A stretch of DNA of 64,000 nt, from the NCBI GenBank assembly GCA_021791195.1, contig JAJYXB010000024.1, forward strand, positions 1 through 64,000, read 5' to 3'. Positions 53,701 to 62,919 of this stretch are shown here, piece after piece (the first letter of the stretch is position 1; each line of letters begins with the position of its first letter). The position numbers and the translations under genes were made by a program. This DNA comes from Actinomycetes bacterium. Its GTDB lineage: Bacteria > Actinomycetota > Thermoleophilia > BMS3ABIN01. Below the pieces are notes generated by a model. It saw only the letters and a list, made by a program, of their open reading frames with translations. It ran no database searches and had not been told where the DNA came from.

Positions 53701-54350
53701 ATGCCCTTTTGCAAAATGTCCGCGGGTATTTTTTATAAAGTGTTGACTCCAGGGGCAATCCCACAATCATGGCGGAGATTCGGCTCGATTCGGGAGCCTC
53801 CGGCGTGGCCATGGTGCCTTCGGGTGCCTCTACGGGAAAGCGGGAAGCACTCGAGCTTCGAGACTCCGAAGACCGGAGGTTCGGCGGCAAGGGAGTCAGA
53901 ACGGCGATTGAGAATATTGAGAATATCATCAAACCTGAGCTGGTTGGACAGCGCGTTTTCCATCAGCTCGAAATTGATCTGTGAACCGGGAGAAGACGTA
54001 TCCATCGCTCTCGACCCGGCAGCCAGCGAATTTTACCAGAACGGCACGTATGTTTTTGATCGTGAAGACAGAACCAGCGGGGAGATGATTGATTATTATG
54101 ACTACCTGGTTCGCTCCTATCCAATTATTTCGATCGAAGATGGTCTGGCTGAAAATGATTGGGAAGGATGGCGGCAGCTGACGGAAAGGCTGGGTGGAAA
54201 AATCGAGCTGGTCGGAGACGATATTTTCGTCACCTATGCCGCGATTTTCCGTAAAGGCATAAAGGAAGGCATCACCAACGCCATCCTGATCAAACCTAAC
54301 CAGATCGGCCCGCTCCGAAAGGGTCTCCAAATACAACCGGCTGATGTGGA
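53701..54350 (+). pseudogene. eno: Decayed enolase gene at the end of the fluoride operon
   Basis: Two enolase pieces are legible in different frames. The N-terminal piece reads [29 protein letters not shown] and LGKGV-like [13 protein letters not shown], up to a stop at 53982-53984. A one-base loss at about 53746 (GTGTTG then ACTCC where GACTCC is expected) throws its beginning out of frame. The second piece starts [17 protein letters not shown], continues [14 protein letters not shown] and LVGDDIFVT, and ends after ILIKPNQIG. About 160 codons between the two are gone, and so is the C-terminal quarter with the catalytic Lys and SHRSGE. It cannot make an active enzyme. Confidence 0.9.
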
Positions 54351-54456
54351 TTGAGAAACTGCTGACATAGACTGCCGGGGTCTTTTTGATCCACAGCCGG
54401 GTGTTGATTTATGTTCCAATACGTCAGAGATGTAAAATATCAGGTAGGGTGTATTT

Positions 54457-55158
54457 ATGCGCACGCTGGTCCTCTCCGACATCCACGGCAACATCGATGC
54501 TCTCGAAGCGATTGATGAGCGCTGCGATGCGGTCCTGTTTTTGGGAGACGTGGTTGATTACGGGCCCGACCCCGCCGCCTGCATCGACTGGCTCCGGAAG
54601 CGCGAGGCCATCCGCGTGCGCGGCAACCATGACAACGCCGTCGCCTTCAGGATGGAATGCGGCTGCGGCGAGAAGTTTCTGCATCTTTCCCGGGCCACGC
54701 GCGAGTACTCGTGGAGCGTTCTGGACGACGAGAGGCTCGCCTGGATCGGCGAGCCGGAAACGAGCCTGAACCTGCAGTCCGGCGGCCAGCGCATCCTGGC
54801 GGTGCATGCTGCGCCCAGCGACAACCTGTTCAGATACGTGACCCCGGAAACAAGCGACGAGGATCTGGCCGCCGAGGCGGCCCTGACGGACGCGGATATC
54901 GTCCTCATGGGACACACTCACCGGCCATTCCGGCGCGCCGCCGGCGGGAAACTGATGCTCAACGTCGGCAGCGTCGGCCAGCCGCGGGACGGTATCGCCA
55001 TGGCCAGCTACGCGGTTATCGAAGACGGCGAGGTGCAGCTCAAGCGGGCGCAATATGACATCGAGGCAGCAGTGGCCAGGCTCAGGCGGCTGCCGCTCGA
55101 TGAATTGGTAATCAGCGAGCTCGTCCACATCCTTGAGCACGCAGGAATGCCGGAATAG
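54457..55158 (+). CDS. Calcineurin-like metallophosphoesterase
   Basis: The 233-residue protein has the four metal motifs of the family: SDIHGN (7-12), GDVVDYGPD, RGNHDN and GHTH. It should hydrolyse phosphodiesters or phosphomonoesters with two metal ions; the closest small bacterial relatives are YfcE/MJ0936-type enzymes. A TAAAAT element lies at 54433-54438. It is followed with no gap by an MFS transporter gene (stop 55158, start 55159). Confidence 0.9.
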   Translation: MRTLVLSDIHGNIDALEAIDERCDAVLFLGDVVDYGPDPAACIDWLRKREAIRVRGNHDNAVAFRMECGCGEKFLHLSRATREYSWSVLDDERLAWIGEPETSLNLQSGGQRILAVHAAPSDNLFRYVTPETSDEDLAAEAALTDADIVLMGHTHRPFRRAAGGKLMLNVGSVGQPRDGIAMASYAVIEDGEVQLKRAQYDIEAAVARLRRLPLDELVISELVHILEHAGMPE

Positions 55159-56433
55159 ATGGAAGGCCAGCTGCCGGTCGACGACGCGCCTGATGCCAAA
55201 GGGCTGGATGCGGCCGCGGAAGTCGAGGCCGGCGCTCTTCCCGCGGCGCCCCAGCCGCCCTCGCCGGTACCAGGCATCAGCCGCAATGTGTTCATCCTCG
55301 GCATCACGAGTTTTCTTACCGACCTTTCGACCGAGATGATCTACCCCCTGGTGCCGCTCTTTCTCACCTCCGTGCTGGGAGCGCCCTTTTTCGTTGTCGG
55401 ACTGATCGAGGGGATCGCCGAAAGCACCGCCAGCGTCCTGAAGATCTTTTCCGGCTGGCTGTCTGACCGCATGCGCCGCCGGCTGCCCCTGACGATGCTG
55501 GGGTACAGCATTTCCGCCCTGGCCAAGCCCCTGCTGGCATTGGCCACCATCTGGCCGGCCGTGCTCGTGCTCCGCTTCGGCGACCGGCTCGGCAAGGGCA
55601 TCCGCAACCCGCCCCGCGACGCCCTCATCGCGGACTCCTCCCAGCCGTCCTGCCGCGGCCGCGTCTTCGGCTTCCACCGGACCATGGATACCGCCGGCGC
55701 CGCTTTGGGCGCGCTGGCGGCGCTGGCCACGCTGGGATTCATGGGCGAACGTTACCGGCTCATCTTCCTCCTCTCGGCCATTCCGGCGGCGCTGGGAGTC
55801 GGCAGTCTCTTCCTTATCCGGGAGTACGTCCACCCGCATAAACGCTCGCGGCCGCCGCGGCTGTCCCTGTCGCAGCTCGACCACCGTTTCAAAATGTTCC
55901 TGTTGGCCAGCGCCATCTTCTCGCTGGGCAACTCCAGCGATGCATTCCTGATTCTCAGGGCGAAGAACCTCGGTCTGTCGGCGTTCGCGGCCGTCTTCGC
56001 CTACGTGATCTACAACGTGGTATACGGTGCCGTTTCGATGCCGGCGGGCTCGCTGTCGGACCGCATCGGCCGCCGGTGGATGATCGCGGGCGGATTCGTG
56101 GTTTTCTCGCTGGTCTACCTGGGTTTTGCCATCGCTGGTGGAGCGGCACTGGTGTGGCCCCTGTTCGGAATCTACGGCCTTTACATGGCGATGACCGAGG
56201 GCGTCGGCAAGGCCTTCGCTGCCGACATGGCCCCCGCCCGCATCCGCGGCACGGCAATGGGTACCTATCAAACGGTGATCGGGCTGCTGTCCTTTTTCGC
56301 CAGCCTGATCGCGGGGATCCTCTGGGATGCGGTCGGCCCGTACGCTCCCTTTGTCTTTGGCGCCGGCCTGAGCCTGCTGGCCGCAGCCGTGCTCCTGGCC
56401 GCGCTGGGCAACAAAGCCACTGCTTCTGTCTGA
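55159..56433 (+). CDS. MFS transporter
   Basis: The 424-residue protein has 11-12 hydrophobic segments after a 35-residue polar N-terminus. The loop-2/3 motif is GWLSDRMRRRLPL, and a second copy is GSLSDRIGRRWMI in the other half; DRLGKGIRNPPRDALIADS occurs between helices. It belongs to the major facilitator family and probably exports or imports a small solute of unknown identity. The start abuts the phosphoesterase stop, so the genes are linked. Confidence 0.88.
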   Translation: MEGQLPVDDAPDAKGLDAAAEVEAGALPAAPQPPSPVPGISRNVFILGITSFLTDLSTEMIYPLVPLFLTSVLGAPFFVVGLIEGIAESTASVLKIFSGWLSDRMRRRLPLTMLGYSISALAKPLLALATIWPAVLVLRFGDRLGKGIRNPPRDALIADSSQPSCRGRVFGFHRTMDTAGAALGALAALATLGFMGERYRLIFLLSAIPAALGVGSLFLIREYVHPHKRSRPPRLSLSQLDHRFKMFLLASAIFSLGNSSDAFLILRAKNLGLSAFAAVFAYVIYNVVYGAVSMPAGSLSDRIGRRWMIAGGFVVFSLVYLGFAIAGGAALVWPLFGIYGLYMAMTEGVGKAFAADMAPARIRGTAMGTYQTVIGLLSFFASLIAGILWDAVGPYAPFVFGAGLSLLAAAVLLAALGNKATASV

Positions 56434-56447
56434 CGAGCGCGGGGTAC

Positions 56448-56453
56448 TATAAT
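56448..56453 (+). promoter_or_regulatory. -10 element of the small gene-galT operon
   Basis: A perfect TATAAT predicts a start near 56460 and a leader of about 60 nt before the ATG at 56520. Confidence 0.45.
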
Positions 56454-56519
56454 TTAAGGACAAATTTAGGATGAAATGCCGCTGATGCCGATCAATTAAA
56501 ACCGAGAAGGACGGAAGTC

Positions 56520-56837
56520 ATGTCAATCCAGCAAAAAAAGACCCCTGAAGAAGATTCAGGGAAAAATTCCGCCAGCGGAGAAACGGAGTCGCAGCCAATC
56601 GTTGTGCATAGCCACGCCGGCTACAAGCAGAACGAACGGCCGCGCGCGTTTGAACTGGACGGGCGCCGTCTCACGGTCCTCTCGATCAGGAAAACCTGGC
56701 AGGAAGAACTGGCCGACGGCAGCGGCCGCAAAACGGTCTTCCGCGTTCATGCCCACGACGGGCGCAGCTACGATCTGGCCGTCGACGCCGCCACCGGCCA
56801 GTGGACACTGGAACCGTTCAAGCGCGCCCGTGCCTGA
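56520..56837 (+). CDS. Small soluble protein, unknown, coupled to galT
   Basis: The 105-residue product has a disordered N-terminus (about 1-28) and a beta-rich domain: AFELDGRRLTVLSIRKTWQEE, KTVFRVHAHDGRSYDLAVD and TGQWTLEPF. No family is recognised with confidence. Its end overlaps the GTG start of galT by 8 bp, so it is co-translated. Confidence 0.65.
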   Translation: MSIQQKKTPEEDSGKNSASGETESQPIVVHSHAGYKQNERPRAFELDGRRLTVLSIRKTWQEELADGSGRKTVFRVHAHDGRSYDLAVDAATGQWTLEPFKRARA

Positions 56838-57837
56838 ACCAGCTCCCATCCATCCGCAGCCCGAGCTCAGACGCGATCCGATCACGGGCGACTGGGTGAT
56901 ACTCGCCGCCGGCCGCGGCCGGCGTCCGCACGCCCCCGCCCCGTCCGGCAAAAAGGAGCAGCCATCTGAAGATTGTCCTTTCTGTCCCGGACGGGAAGAC
57001 CGCACCCCGCCCGAGATATGCGCCATCCGCGAAGGCGGCGGCCGGGACTGTTCTGGCTGGAGCGTACGCACCATGCCCAACAAGTTCCCCATCCTGGTCA
57101 GCGGCGCGCCCCGCGCCGGCTCCGAACGCACCATCTCTCCCGACCGCCGGCCCGCCACCGGCAGCAGCGAGGTGATCGTGGATTCGCCGGTCCACGGCAA
57201 AGCGCCCTGGGAAGTCGGTGCCGGCCAGGTGCAAGAGATGCTGGAGATGTACCGCGACCGCTTCTTAGCCCTGAAGGCGGAGGGTCGCACCAGTTACGTG
57301 CACATCATTCGCAATCATGGCGCCGCGGCCGCGTCATCGCTCGGACATCCGCACTCGCAGCTGTTCGGACTGCCGTTCATCCCGCCGGTGATCGATGCCG
57401 AGCTCAATGGATTTGCCAGCGCCTATCCGGGCGAAGCCGGCTGCATCCTTTGTGATATCGTCCGCGACACGGAGGCAGAGGGAAGCCGGCTGGTTATGGC
57501 CACCGGCGGCTTTGTTGTTTTCAGCCCGTTCGCGGCACGATTGCCCTATGAAACGTGGATCGTTCCCCGGAGGCATCAGCCGCGGTTCGAGGACTGTGAC
57601 CGGCTCGACGAGCTGTCAGAGGTGATGACCGAGGTGTTGCTACGCTACCGCGACCGGCTCGATGACCCGCCCCTCAACTACTGGATCCACAGCTATCCGC
57701 TCCACGGAGAATCGCGTCCCTACCACTGGCACCTGGAGATCCTGCCGCGACTGACGGTGCCCGGCGGTCTGGAGCTTGGCGCAGACGTCTGGGTCAACAT
57801 CGTGGCGCCGGAAGAAGCGGCGGCGCTGCTGCGCTAG
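56830..57837 (+). CDS. galT: Galactose-1-phosphate uridylyltransferase
   Basis: GalT swaps uridylyl groups between UDP-glucose and galactose 1-phosphate. The 335-residue product has the N-terminal RDPITGDWVILAAGRGRRPH, the first zinc site CPFCPG, the active HPH motif SLGHPHSQLFGLPF, CILC and the closing YHWHLEILPRL. The GTG start at 56830 is used because conservation starts a few residues later. Other Leloir genes are absent; such solitary copies may act on other hexose 1-phosphates. Confidence 0.92.
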   Translation: MPEPAPIHPQPELRRDPITGDWVILAAGRGRRPHAPAPSGKKEQPSEDCPFCPGREDRTPPEICAIREGGGRDCSGWSVRTMPNKFPILVSGAPRAGSERTISPDRRPATGSSEVIVDSPVHGKAPWEVGAGQVQEMLEMYRDRFLALKAEGRTSYVHIIRNHGAAAASSLGHPHSQLFGLPFIPPVIDAELNGFASAYPGEAGCILCDIVRDTEAEGSRLVMATGGFVVFSPFAARLPYETWIVPRRHQPRFEDCDRLDELSEVMTEVLLRYRDRLDDPPLNYWIHSYPLHGESRPYHWHLEILPRLTVPGGLELGADVWVNIVAPEEAAALLR

Positions 57838-57990
57838 CGGGCTTATCCGCCGGTGGCAGTTCGCCGGAGAAGCCCTTGCCTTTACTTGCGCCCCAGGCTT
57901 CTCATGCGGGGTGGCCTTGCTGACCCAAGGCGGATAAAACGGGGTCGAAGGTGGTAACATACCTGCGAGCAGAAGGAGGTGCAGAACCGC

Positions 57991-59052
57991 ATGAAAGCTG
58001 ACAGGGAAATCCGGCTGACGCGGCTCGCGCATGGCTCCGGCTGAGCGTGTAAGCTGAGTCCGTCGGACTTGCAGGAAGTTCTTAAAATAATGCCGCCGCA
58101 CCGGGACGCAAATATCCTCGGTGGATTCGACTCCGGTGAGGATTGTTCCATTTACCGCATCTCGGAAGACACGGCCATCGTGCAGACGGTCGATTATTTC
58201 ACGCCAGTGGTGGACGATCCCTACCAGTACGGCGCCATCGCGGTGGCCAACGCGCTCAGCGACATCTACGCGATGGGCGCCAGGCCACTGTTCGCGCTGA
58301 ATGTCGTCGGCTTTCACGCCAAAGGGCTGCCCCTGGAAATCCTCAAGCAGATCATGCGCGGCGGGCTGGAAAAGGCGCGGGAGGCCGGCATCGAGATCAT
58401 CGGCGGCCACACCGTTGACGACCGCGAGCCCAAGTACGGAGTCGCGGTGACAGCGCTGGGAAATCCGGCGGACCTGGTTTACAACTCTACCGCCCAGCCT
58501 GGCGACGTACTGTTCCTTACCAAACCGCTCGGACTGGGCATTCTCACCACGGGAATCAAGCGCGGCACCACCAGCCAGGCCGGCATCGACCGGGCGATCG
58601 AGGTCATGTCCCGGTTAAACTGCGACGCGTCTGAGGCGATGGTGAGCGTGGGCGTCAGCGCCTGCACTGACATCACCGGCTATGGTCTGCTGGGCCACAT
58701 GGTCGAGATGACCCGCGGCAGTGGAGTCGGCGCCCGCATTCACGCGCGAGCGGTTCCCGTGATCCAGGCTGCGCGTGACATGATCGGCGCGGACCTTGGC
58801 GCCGTGCCCGGCGGTTCCAGGAGAAACCTCGAATACGTCAAGCGGTATGTGAATTTCGACCCCGGCATCACGGAGGAGGAGCGGCTGATACTGGCCGACG
58901 CGCAAACGTCCGGTGGACTGCTGATCGCCTGCCCGGCGGAAAAGGCCGACCAGCTGGAACAGGCGCTGCGCCAGGCCGGCACGATCACCGCGGCCCGCAT
59001 CGGGATCATGGAAGCCGAGGACGATACCGGCCGCATCGACGTCGTCCCTTAA
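57991..59052 (+). CDS. selD: Selenide, water dikinase SelD, itself a selenoprotein (UGA at 58042)
   Basis: SelD makes selenophosphate from selenide and ATP. From ATG 57991 (after AAGGAGG) the frame reads RLTRLAHGSG, then UGA at 58042-58044, then ACKLSPSDLQEVL and the rest of SelD (QTVDYFTPVVDDPYQYG, GGHTVDDREPKYG). In SelD this site is Cys or Sec (GSG-U/C-xCK), so the UGA is almost certainly Sec18. ORF callers that stop at UGA would start at TTG 58069 and lose the active site. The product is 353 residues. It implies the cell has selB, selA and selC elsewhere. A hairpin follows the UGA. Confidence 0.96.
58042..58074 (+). promoter_or_regulatory. UGA-Sec codon and bacterial SECIS-like hairpin in selD
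   Basis: After the UGA, CTGAGTCC (58054-58061) can pair with GGACT (58065-58069) and CAG (58072-58074) with a two-base bulge, leaving the loop GTC 18-20 bases after the UGA. A G at the first loop position and this distance fit bacterial SECIS elements recognised by SelB. Confidence 0.75.
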
Positions 59053-59094
59053 AGCGGGCGTTTTTCCGCAGTGAGCGCAGCGGCAGGGCGGGCT

Positions 59095-62000
59095 TCAGGC
59101 GGCCCGGGGACGCTCTGTCCGCAGCACCGCCTGCAGCACTGCCTCGAACTCTTCCAGATTGAACGGCTTGGAAAGATAGGGCTTGCCGAGTTCGGTGAGA
59201 TATCCCTGGGTGCTCGGGTTGATCGAATCACCGGAGATGAAGATGAACCGGTCGGTCATCGCCGGATCCATTTCGCGCACAGCCTTGAACAGCGAGGGGC
59301 CGTCCATGCCGGGCATCTTGACGTCGCTGACAATGCAGTCAAATGCACGCTGCTTCAGCATCGTCAGCGCCGCCTTGCCGTCTTTGGCCGTTTCCACCTC
59401 GTGGCCGTTTCGCCGCAATGTTTCCGCCAGCACTTCGCGGATGCTGTTTTCGTCGTCGACCAGCAGCACTTTTCCGGTAAGGTGTTCCGGCCGCTGCGGC
59501 TCACGCTCGGGTGCGCCGGTCACCGCGACCGTCACCACCGGCAGCTCGACGACAATCGCCGCTCCGGGACCGGCGCCCGACTCCACCCAGATGCGGCCGT
59601 CGTGTTCCTCGACGACGCCGTAGCAGACGCTGAGTCCGAGCCCGGTGCCCTTGCCTACGTCCTTGGTGGTAAAAAAGGGTTCGAAAATGCGGTCCTGCAA
59701 CTCTTCCGGGATCCCCGGACCGTCGTCCGCAAAGACAACGCGGATGTTGCCCTGGGTTTTTCCGGTGGAAACCTTCAACGATCCCGAGCCGCTGGTTTCC
59801 AGCATCGCCTGTTCAGCATTGGTGATCAGATTGAGAAAGGCCTGCTGTAGCTGGTGCGGGTCGGCCATCGTCTGCGGCAGATCTTCGCCGAGACTGGTCT
59901 CGATCTGGATGTTGTTGACCCGCAAATCATAACTCTTCAGCTCCAGCGAATCCTTCACGACAGCATTAACGTCGACCGGGCTCCGTTCGGCCTTGTGCTT
60001 GCGAGCGAAAGATAGCAGATGCCGAACGATCCTGGTGGCGCGCTCGGCTTCACGGCGGATGGCCTCGGCGTCGCGCCTCACGTTTTCATCGATGTCCTGC
60101 GATAGCAGCAGCTGCGAATAACCGATGACGCCCGTCAGCGGGTTGTTGATCTCGTGGGCGACGCCGGATACCAGCCGTCCGACCGCCACCATCTTCTCTG
60201 ACTGCAGAAGTTGCTGGCGCATGCGTTTGGCCTCGGTGATGTCGCGCAGGAAATGAACCGCGCCCACGCTCCGGCCTTCGGCGTCGAACATCGTATCAAC
60301 AGTAAGCTCGAGCACGCGCCCATCCGGCGTTTCCTGCTCGGCCTGCACGGGTCCGTCCCCCAGCGAAGCGCGGGACATGGGACAATCGCCTGGTTCATGC
60401 GAGGAGTCATGGATCACTTCGTAGCAACTCCGTCCCAGAAGGTCATTAATGGTTGCGCCAAACATCGCCGCGCCGGCGGCATTCAGCCGCTTAATGTTGT
60501 GATTTTTGCCGACGATCACGATGCCTTCGGTGATGCTGTCAAAGGTTGCTTCCCATTCGGTCTTGGCACGAGAAACGTCTTCGAACAGCTGCTGGTTGGC
60601 GATCGCCAGCGCCACGTAGCTGGCGACCGGTTTCAGCTCTTCCAGATCCGCATCGCGGTAGGCATTTTTTTTCATGCTGGAGAGGTTCAGCGAGCCTATC
60701 ACCTGCCCCTTGGCCACCACCGGCATCAAAAGCTGCGAACGGAATCCTTCGGCCGCCAGCTGCTCCTGTCCCAAGCTGACGCTGCCGGCGGTGATATCCC
60801 CGGAAAAGTAGGGCTCACCCGACCTGATGACCATCCCGGGAAGCGATCCGGCAGCGGGGAATATCAGCTCTTCTTTCCACTCCCGGGGACCTTTGCCGCT
60901 CTGGGCCAGGCGCCTGAGCATACCGCCACCAACGTCGATGGCAATGCTAAGCCGGTCAAAACCTACAAGCTTCCGTGTCTCGCTGATGAACTCATCGAAT
61001 ACCTCGTCCAGCTCCAGGCTTGATCCAAGCGCCGCCAGCAACCTGCTTCTGGCCAGTGCTTTCTCCGTATGCTGCAACGACTCCTGATAAAGGATGGCAT
61101 TGTCCAGAGCGGAGCCGACCTGCATCCCGGCCAGAGTCATCAGTCTCATGTCGTCCTCGGAAAACTCTCCCCGGCGGCTGGCGACCAGGGATATGACCCC
61201 CAGGTTCCTGTTCTTCGATTTTAGCGGCGCCCCCACGTATGAAAGCAGCCCGGCTTCGACAACCTCCGGTGTAACCGACTTCGAATCTCTCAGGTCGTTG
61301 TCAATCAGCGAGCTTTCTATTTCCAGGATGTGCTGGGGACAACCCTGTCCCGTGGGCAGGCGTTCCACCTTTGCCAGCAAACTTTCGTCCATGCCCTTGG
61401 CGGCCGCAAGGACCAGGTCGCCGCTGACATCTTCCAGCAGATGGATGGTGGCGGCATCAGCCTGGCGCATCTCCAGCACCTTCTCCAGGGCGGAACGCAT
61501 CATGGTCGCCGGATCCAGCGACTCGGACATCGCCTCGTTCATGCTGTTGAGGCTGGCCAGCTCCCGGCTGTGCCGTTCAAGATTGCGGTTGATACGCTGC
61601 AGCTCTGTAATATCATGCATGACTACCGTGCGGCCGCCTTCCTGTCCTTCATCATTAAGGATAGGCACTACTTCCACGCTGTAACAGCGGCCCCCGACTT
61701 CGATCTCCAGCTCCTGCACGGCGTTGCGGTGAAAGACCCCGCACCGCTCGCAGGCATCCCTTTTCTGCCGGAAAGTCCCCTGGATCCCGTTGGAGCAGTG
61801 CGTAGCACACATCAGCCAGCAGCGCTTGTCCTTGCTGTTGTAAGAAGGGCAATCCTGCTTTTCGCAGTTCCTGACTTCCCGGCAGCGGATCATTTCGGCA
61901 GGCTTTATGCTGTGCAGCAACGCCTTCTCCAGCTGCGGCACGCCAACCTCGGTGGTGCGTTCCAGCTCCAGCGCCGTTTTGCCCAGTGCTTTCTCCGCGG

Positions 62001-62919
62001 CGGGATTGACTGAAATGATCACGCCATCCCGGTCCGCAACCAGAATGCCGTCACCGATGCTCTGGTGTATCGACCGGATGCGCGCTTTCTCTTCCTCCAG
62101 CTGCGTAGTCCGCCTCAGCAGCGAGTCCGCCATGAAATTGAACGAATTGCCCAGCTGGGCCAGCTCATCATTCCCGCTGGCCACCGGTACCTGGCAGCCC
62201 AGATTTCCCCGGGACATTTCACGGGCGGCCGCCGACATCCGTTTGATCGGCACCAGCAGCCGCCGGCCGGAAATGCCGGCCACGACCAGGCCGATGAGAA
62301 CGGCGGCGATCGAGCCGATCCAGCCCATCCGGGAGGCCGCATTTTCCGAGCGCGACTGGACAGCGGCGGTGTTGTTCAGATCTTTCGTGTAGGCGCTGCT
62401 GATTTTTGACCGAAGGGCTAACATCTGGTCATACTGCCGCCGCAACTGCTCCTCCTGAGCGCCCAGATTGGAGCCGGGCTTGCCCGCTTGCGGGACAACG
62501 ACGTTGAGGAACGTTGCCTGCGTCTGCTGGTGCAGGGCAGCGCACTGGCTGAGCCAGTTGCGTTCTTCGCCGGTGGCCGCCATCTTCTCGGCCTGATGAT
62601 GGCTGTTGTCGACCGCGGCGGCGGCGGCGGTAAAGGCGGCGAGCGAAGCCTGGTGGTCCGTCACCCCTCTGTAGTGGTCCAGAAACAGCTCGTGCATGGC
62701 CAGCAGCTCCTGCTGCAGGCCATCCTTCATTTTGGCCAGATCGGCCAGCGCCAGGTTGCGATTCGCCAGATCCGCCTGGGTGCTGTTGGAGATAATCACA
62801 TAACGATAAAAAAGCGCCAGCGGCAGAGAAAATACAAGCACGACCGCCAGGGCCGGGACTGCTATCTTCAGTCCCAGCCGGCTGCGAAAGACGCTCAGGA
62901 ATTCTTTGACTCGGCTCAT
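59095..62919 (-). CDS. Hybrid sensor histidine kinase with a two-CW module
   Basis: This 1274-residue membrane kinase has, in order: helix 1 (19-42), an extracytoplasmic helical sensor (43-198), helix 2 (199-217), HAMP (217-270), PAS (280-440) that holds a cysteine-rich two-CW module (346-395), GAF (464-610), GAF (633-778), PAS (785-895), HisKA with His922 in GVAHEINNPL, HATPase (1022-1125; DDGPGI, GTGLGL), and a receiver (1149-1265) with phospho-acceptor Asp1199 and Lys1251. The two-CW cysteines probably bind a metal or cluster and may sense redox state. The built-in receiver suggests phosphorelay. No partner regulator is adjacent. Confidence 0.93.
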   Translation of the reverse strand: MSRVKEFLSVFRSRLGLKIAVPALAVVLVFSLPLALFYRYVIISNSTQADLANRNLALADLAKMKDGLQQELLAMHELFLDHYRGVTDHQASLAAFTAAAAAVDNSHHQAEKMAATGEERNWLSQCAALHQQTQATFLNVVVPQAGKPGSNLGAQEEQLRRQYDQMLALRSKISSAYTKDLNNTAAVQSRSENAASRMGWIGSIAAVLIGLVVAGISGRRLLVPIKRMSAAAREMSRGNLGCQVPVASGNDELAQLGNSFNFMADSLLRRTTQLEEEKARIRSIHQSIGDGILVADRDGVIISVNPAAEKALGKTALELERTTEVGVPQLEKALLHSIKPAEMIRCREVRNCEKQDCPSYNSKDKRCWLMCATHCSNGIQGTFRQKRDACERCGVFHRNAVQELEIEVGGRCYSVEVVPILNDEGQEGGRTVVMHDITELQRINRNLERHSRELASLNSMNEAMSESLDPATMMRSALEKVLEMRQADAATIHLLEDVSGDLVLAAAKGMDESLLAKVERLPTGQGCPQHILEIESSLIDNDLRDSKSVTPEVVEAGLLSYVGAPLKSKNRNLGVISLVASRRGEFSEDDMRLMTLAGMQVGSALDNAILYQESLQHTEKALARSRLLAALGSSLELDEVFDEFISETRKLVGFDRLSIAIDVGGGMLRRLAQSGKGPREWKEELIFPAAGSLPGMVIRSGEPYFSGDITAGSVSLGQEQLAAEGFRSQLLMPVVAKGQVIGSLNLSSMKKNAYRDADLEELKPVASYVALAIANQQLFEDVSRAKTEWEATFDSITEGIVIVGKNHNIKRLNAAGAAMFGATINDLLGRSCYEVIHDSSHEPGDCPMSRASLGDGPVQAEQETPDGRVLELTVDTMFDAEGRSVGAVHFLRDITEAKRMRQQLLQSEKMVAVGRLVSGVAHEINNPLTGVIGYSQLLLSQDIDENVRRDAEAIRREAERATRIVRHLLSFARKHKAERSPVDVNAVVKDSLELKSYDLRVNNIQIETSLGEDLPQTMADPHQLQQAFLNLITNAEQAMLETSGSGSLKVSTGKTQGNIRVVFADDGPGIPEELQDRIFEPFFTTKDVGKGTGLGLSVCYGVVEEHDGRIWVESGAGPGAAIVVELPVVTVAVTGAPEREPQRPEHLTGKVLLVDDENSIREVLAETLRRNGHEVETAKDGKAALTMLKQRAFDCIVSDVKMPGMDGPSLFKAVREMDPAMTDRFIFISGDSINPSTQGYLTELGKPYLSKPFNLEEFEAVLQAVLRTERPRAA

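Noticed and set aside
53982-53984. TGA inside the enolase remnant as a selenocysteine codon
   Set aside because: The continuing enolase similarity is in another frame and about 160 codons are missing; enolases have no Sec here.
54424-56463. 679-codon frame antisense to the phosphoesterase and MFS genes
   Set aside because: Gln/His/Arg/Gly-rich shadow of two clearly recognisable plus-strand genes.
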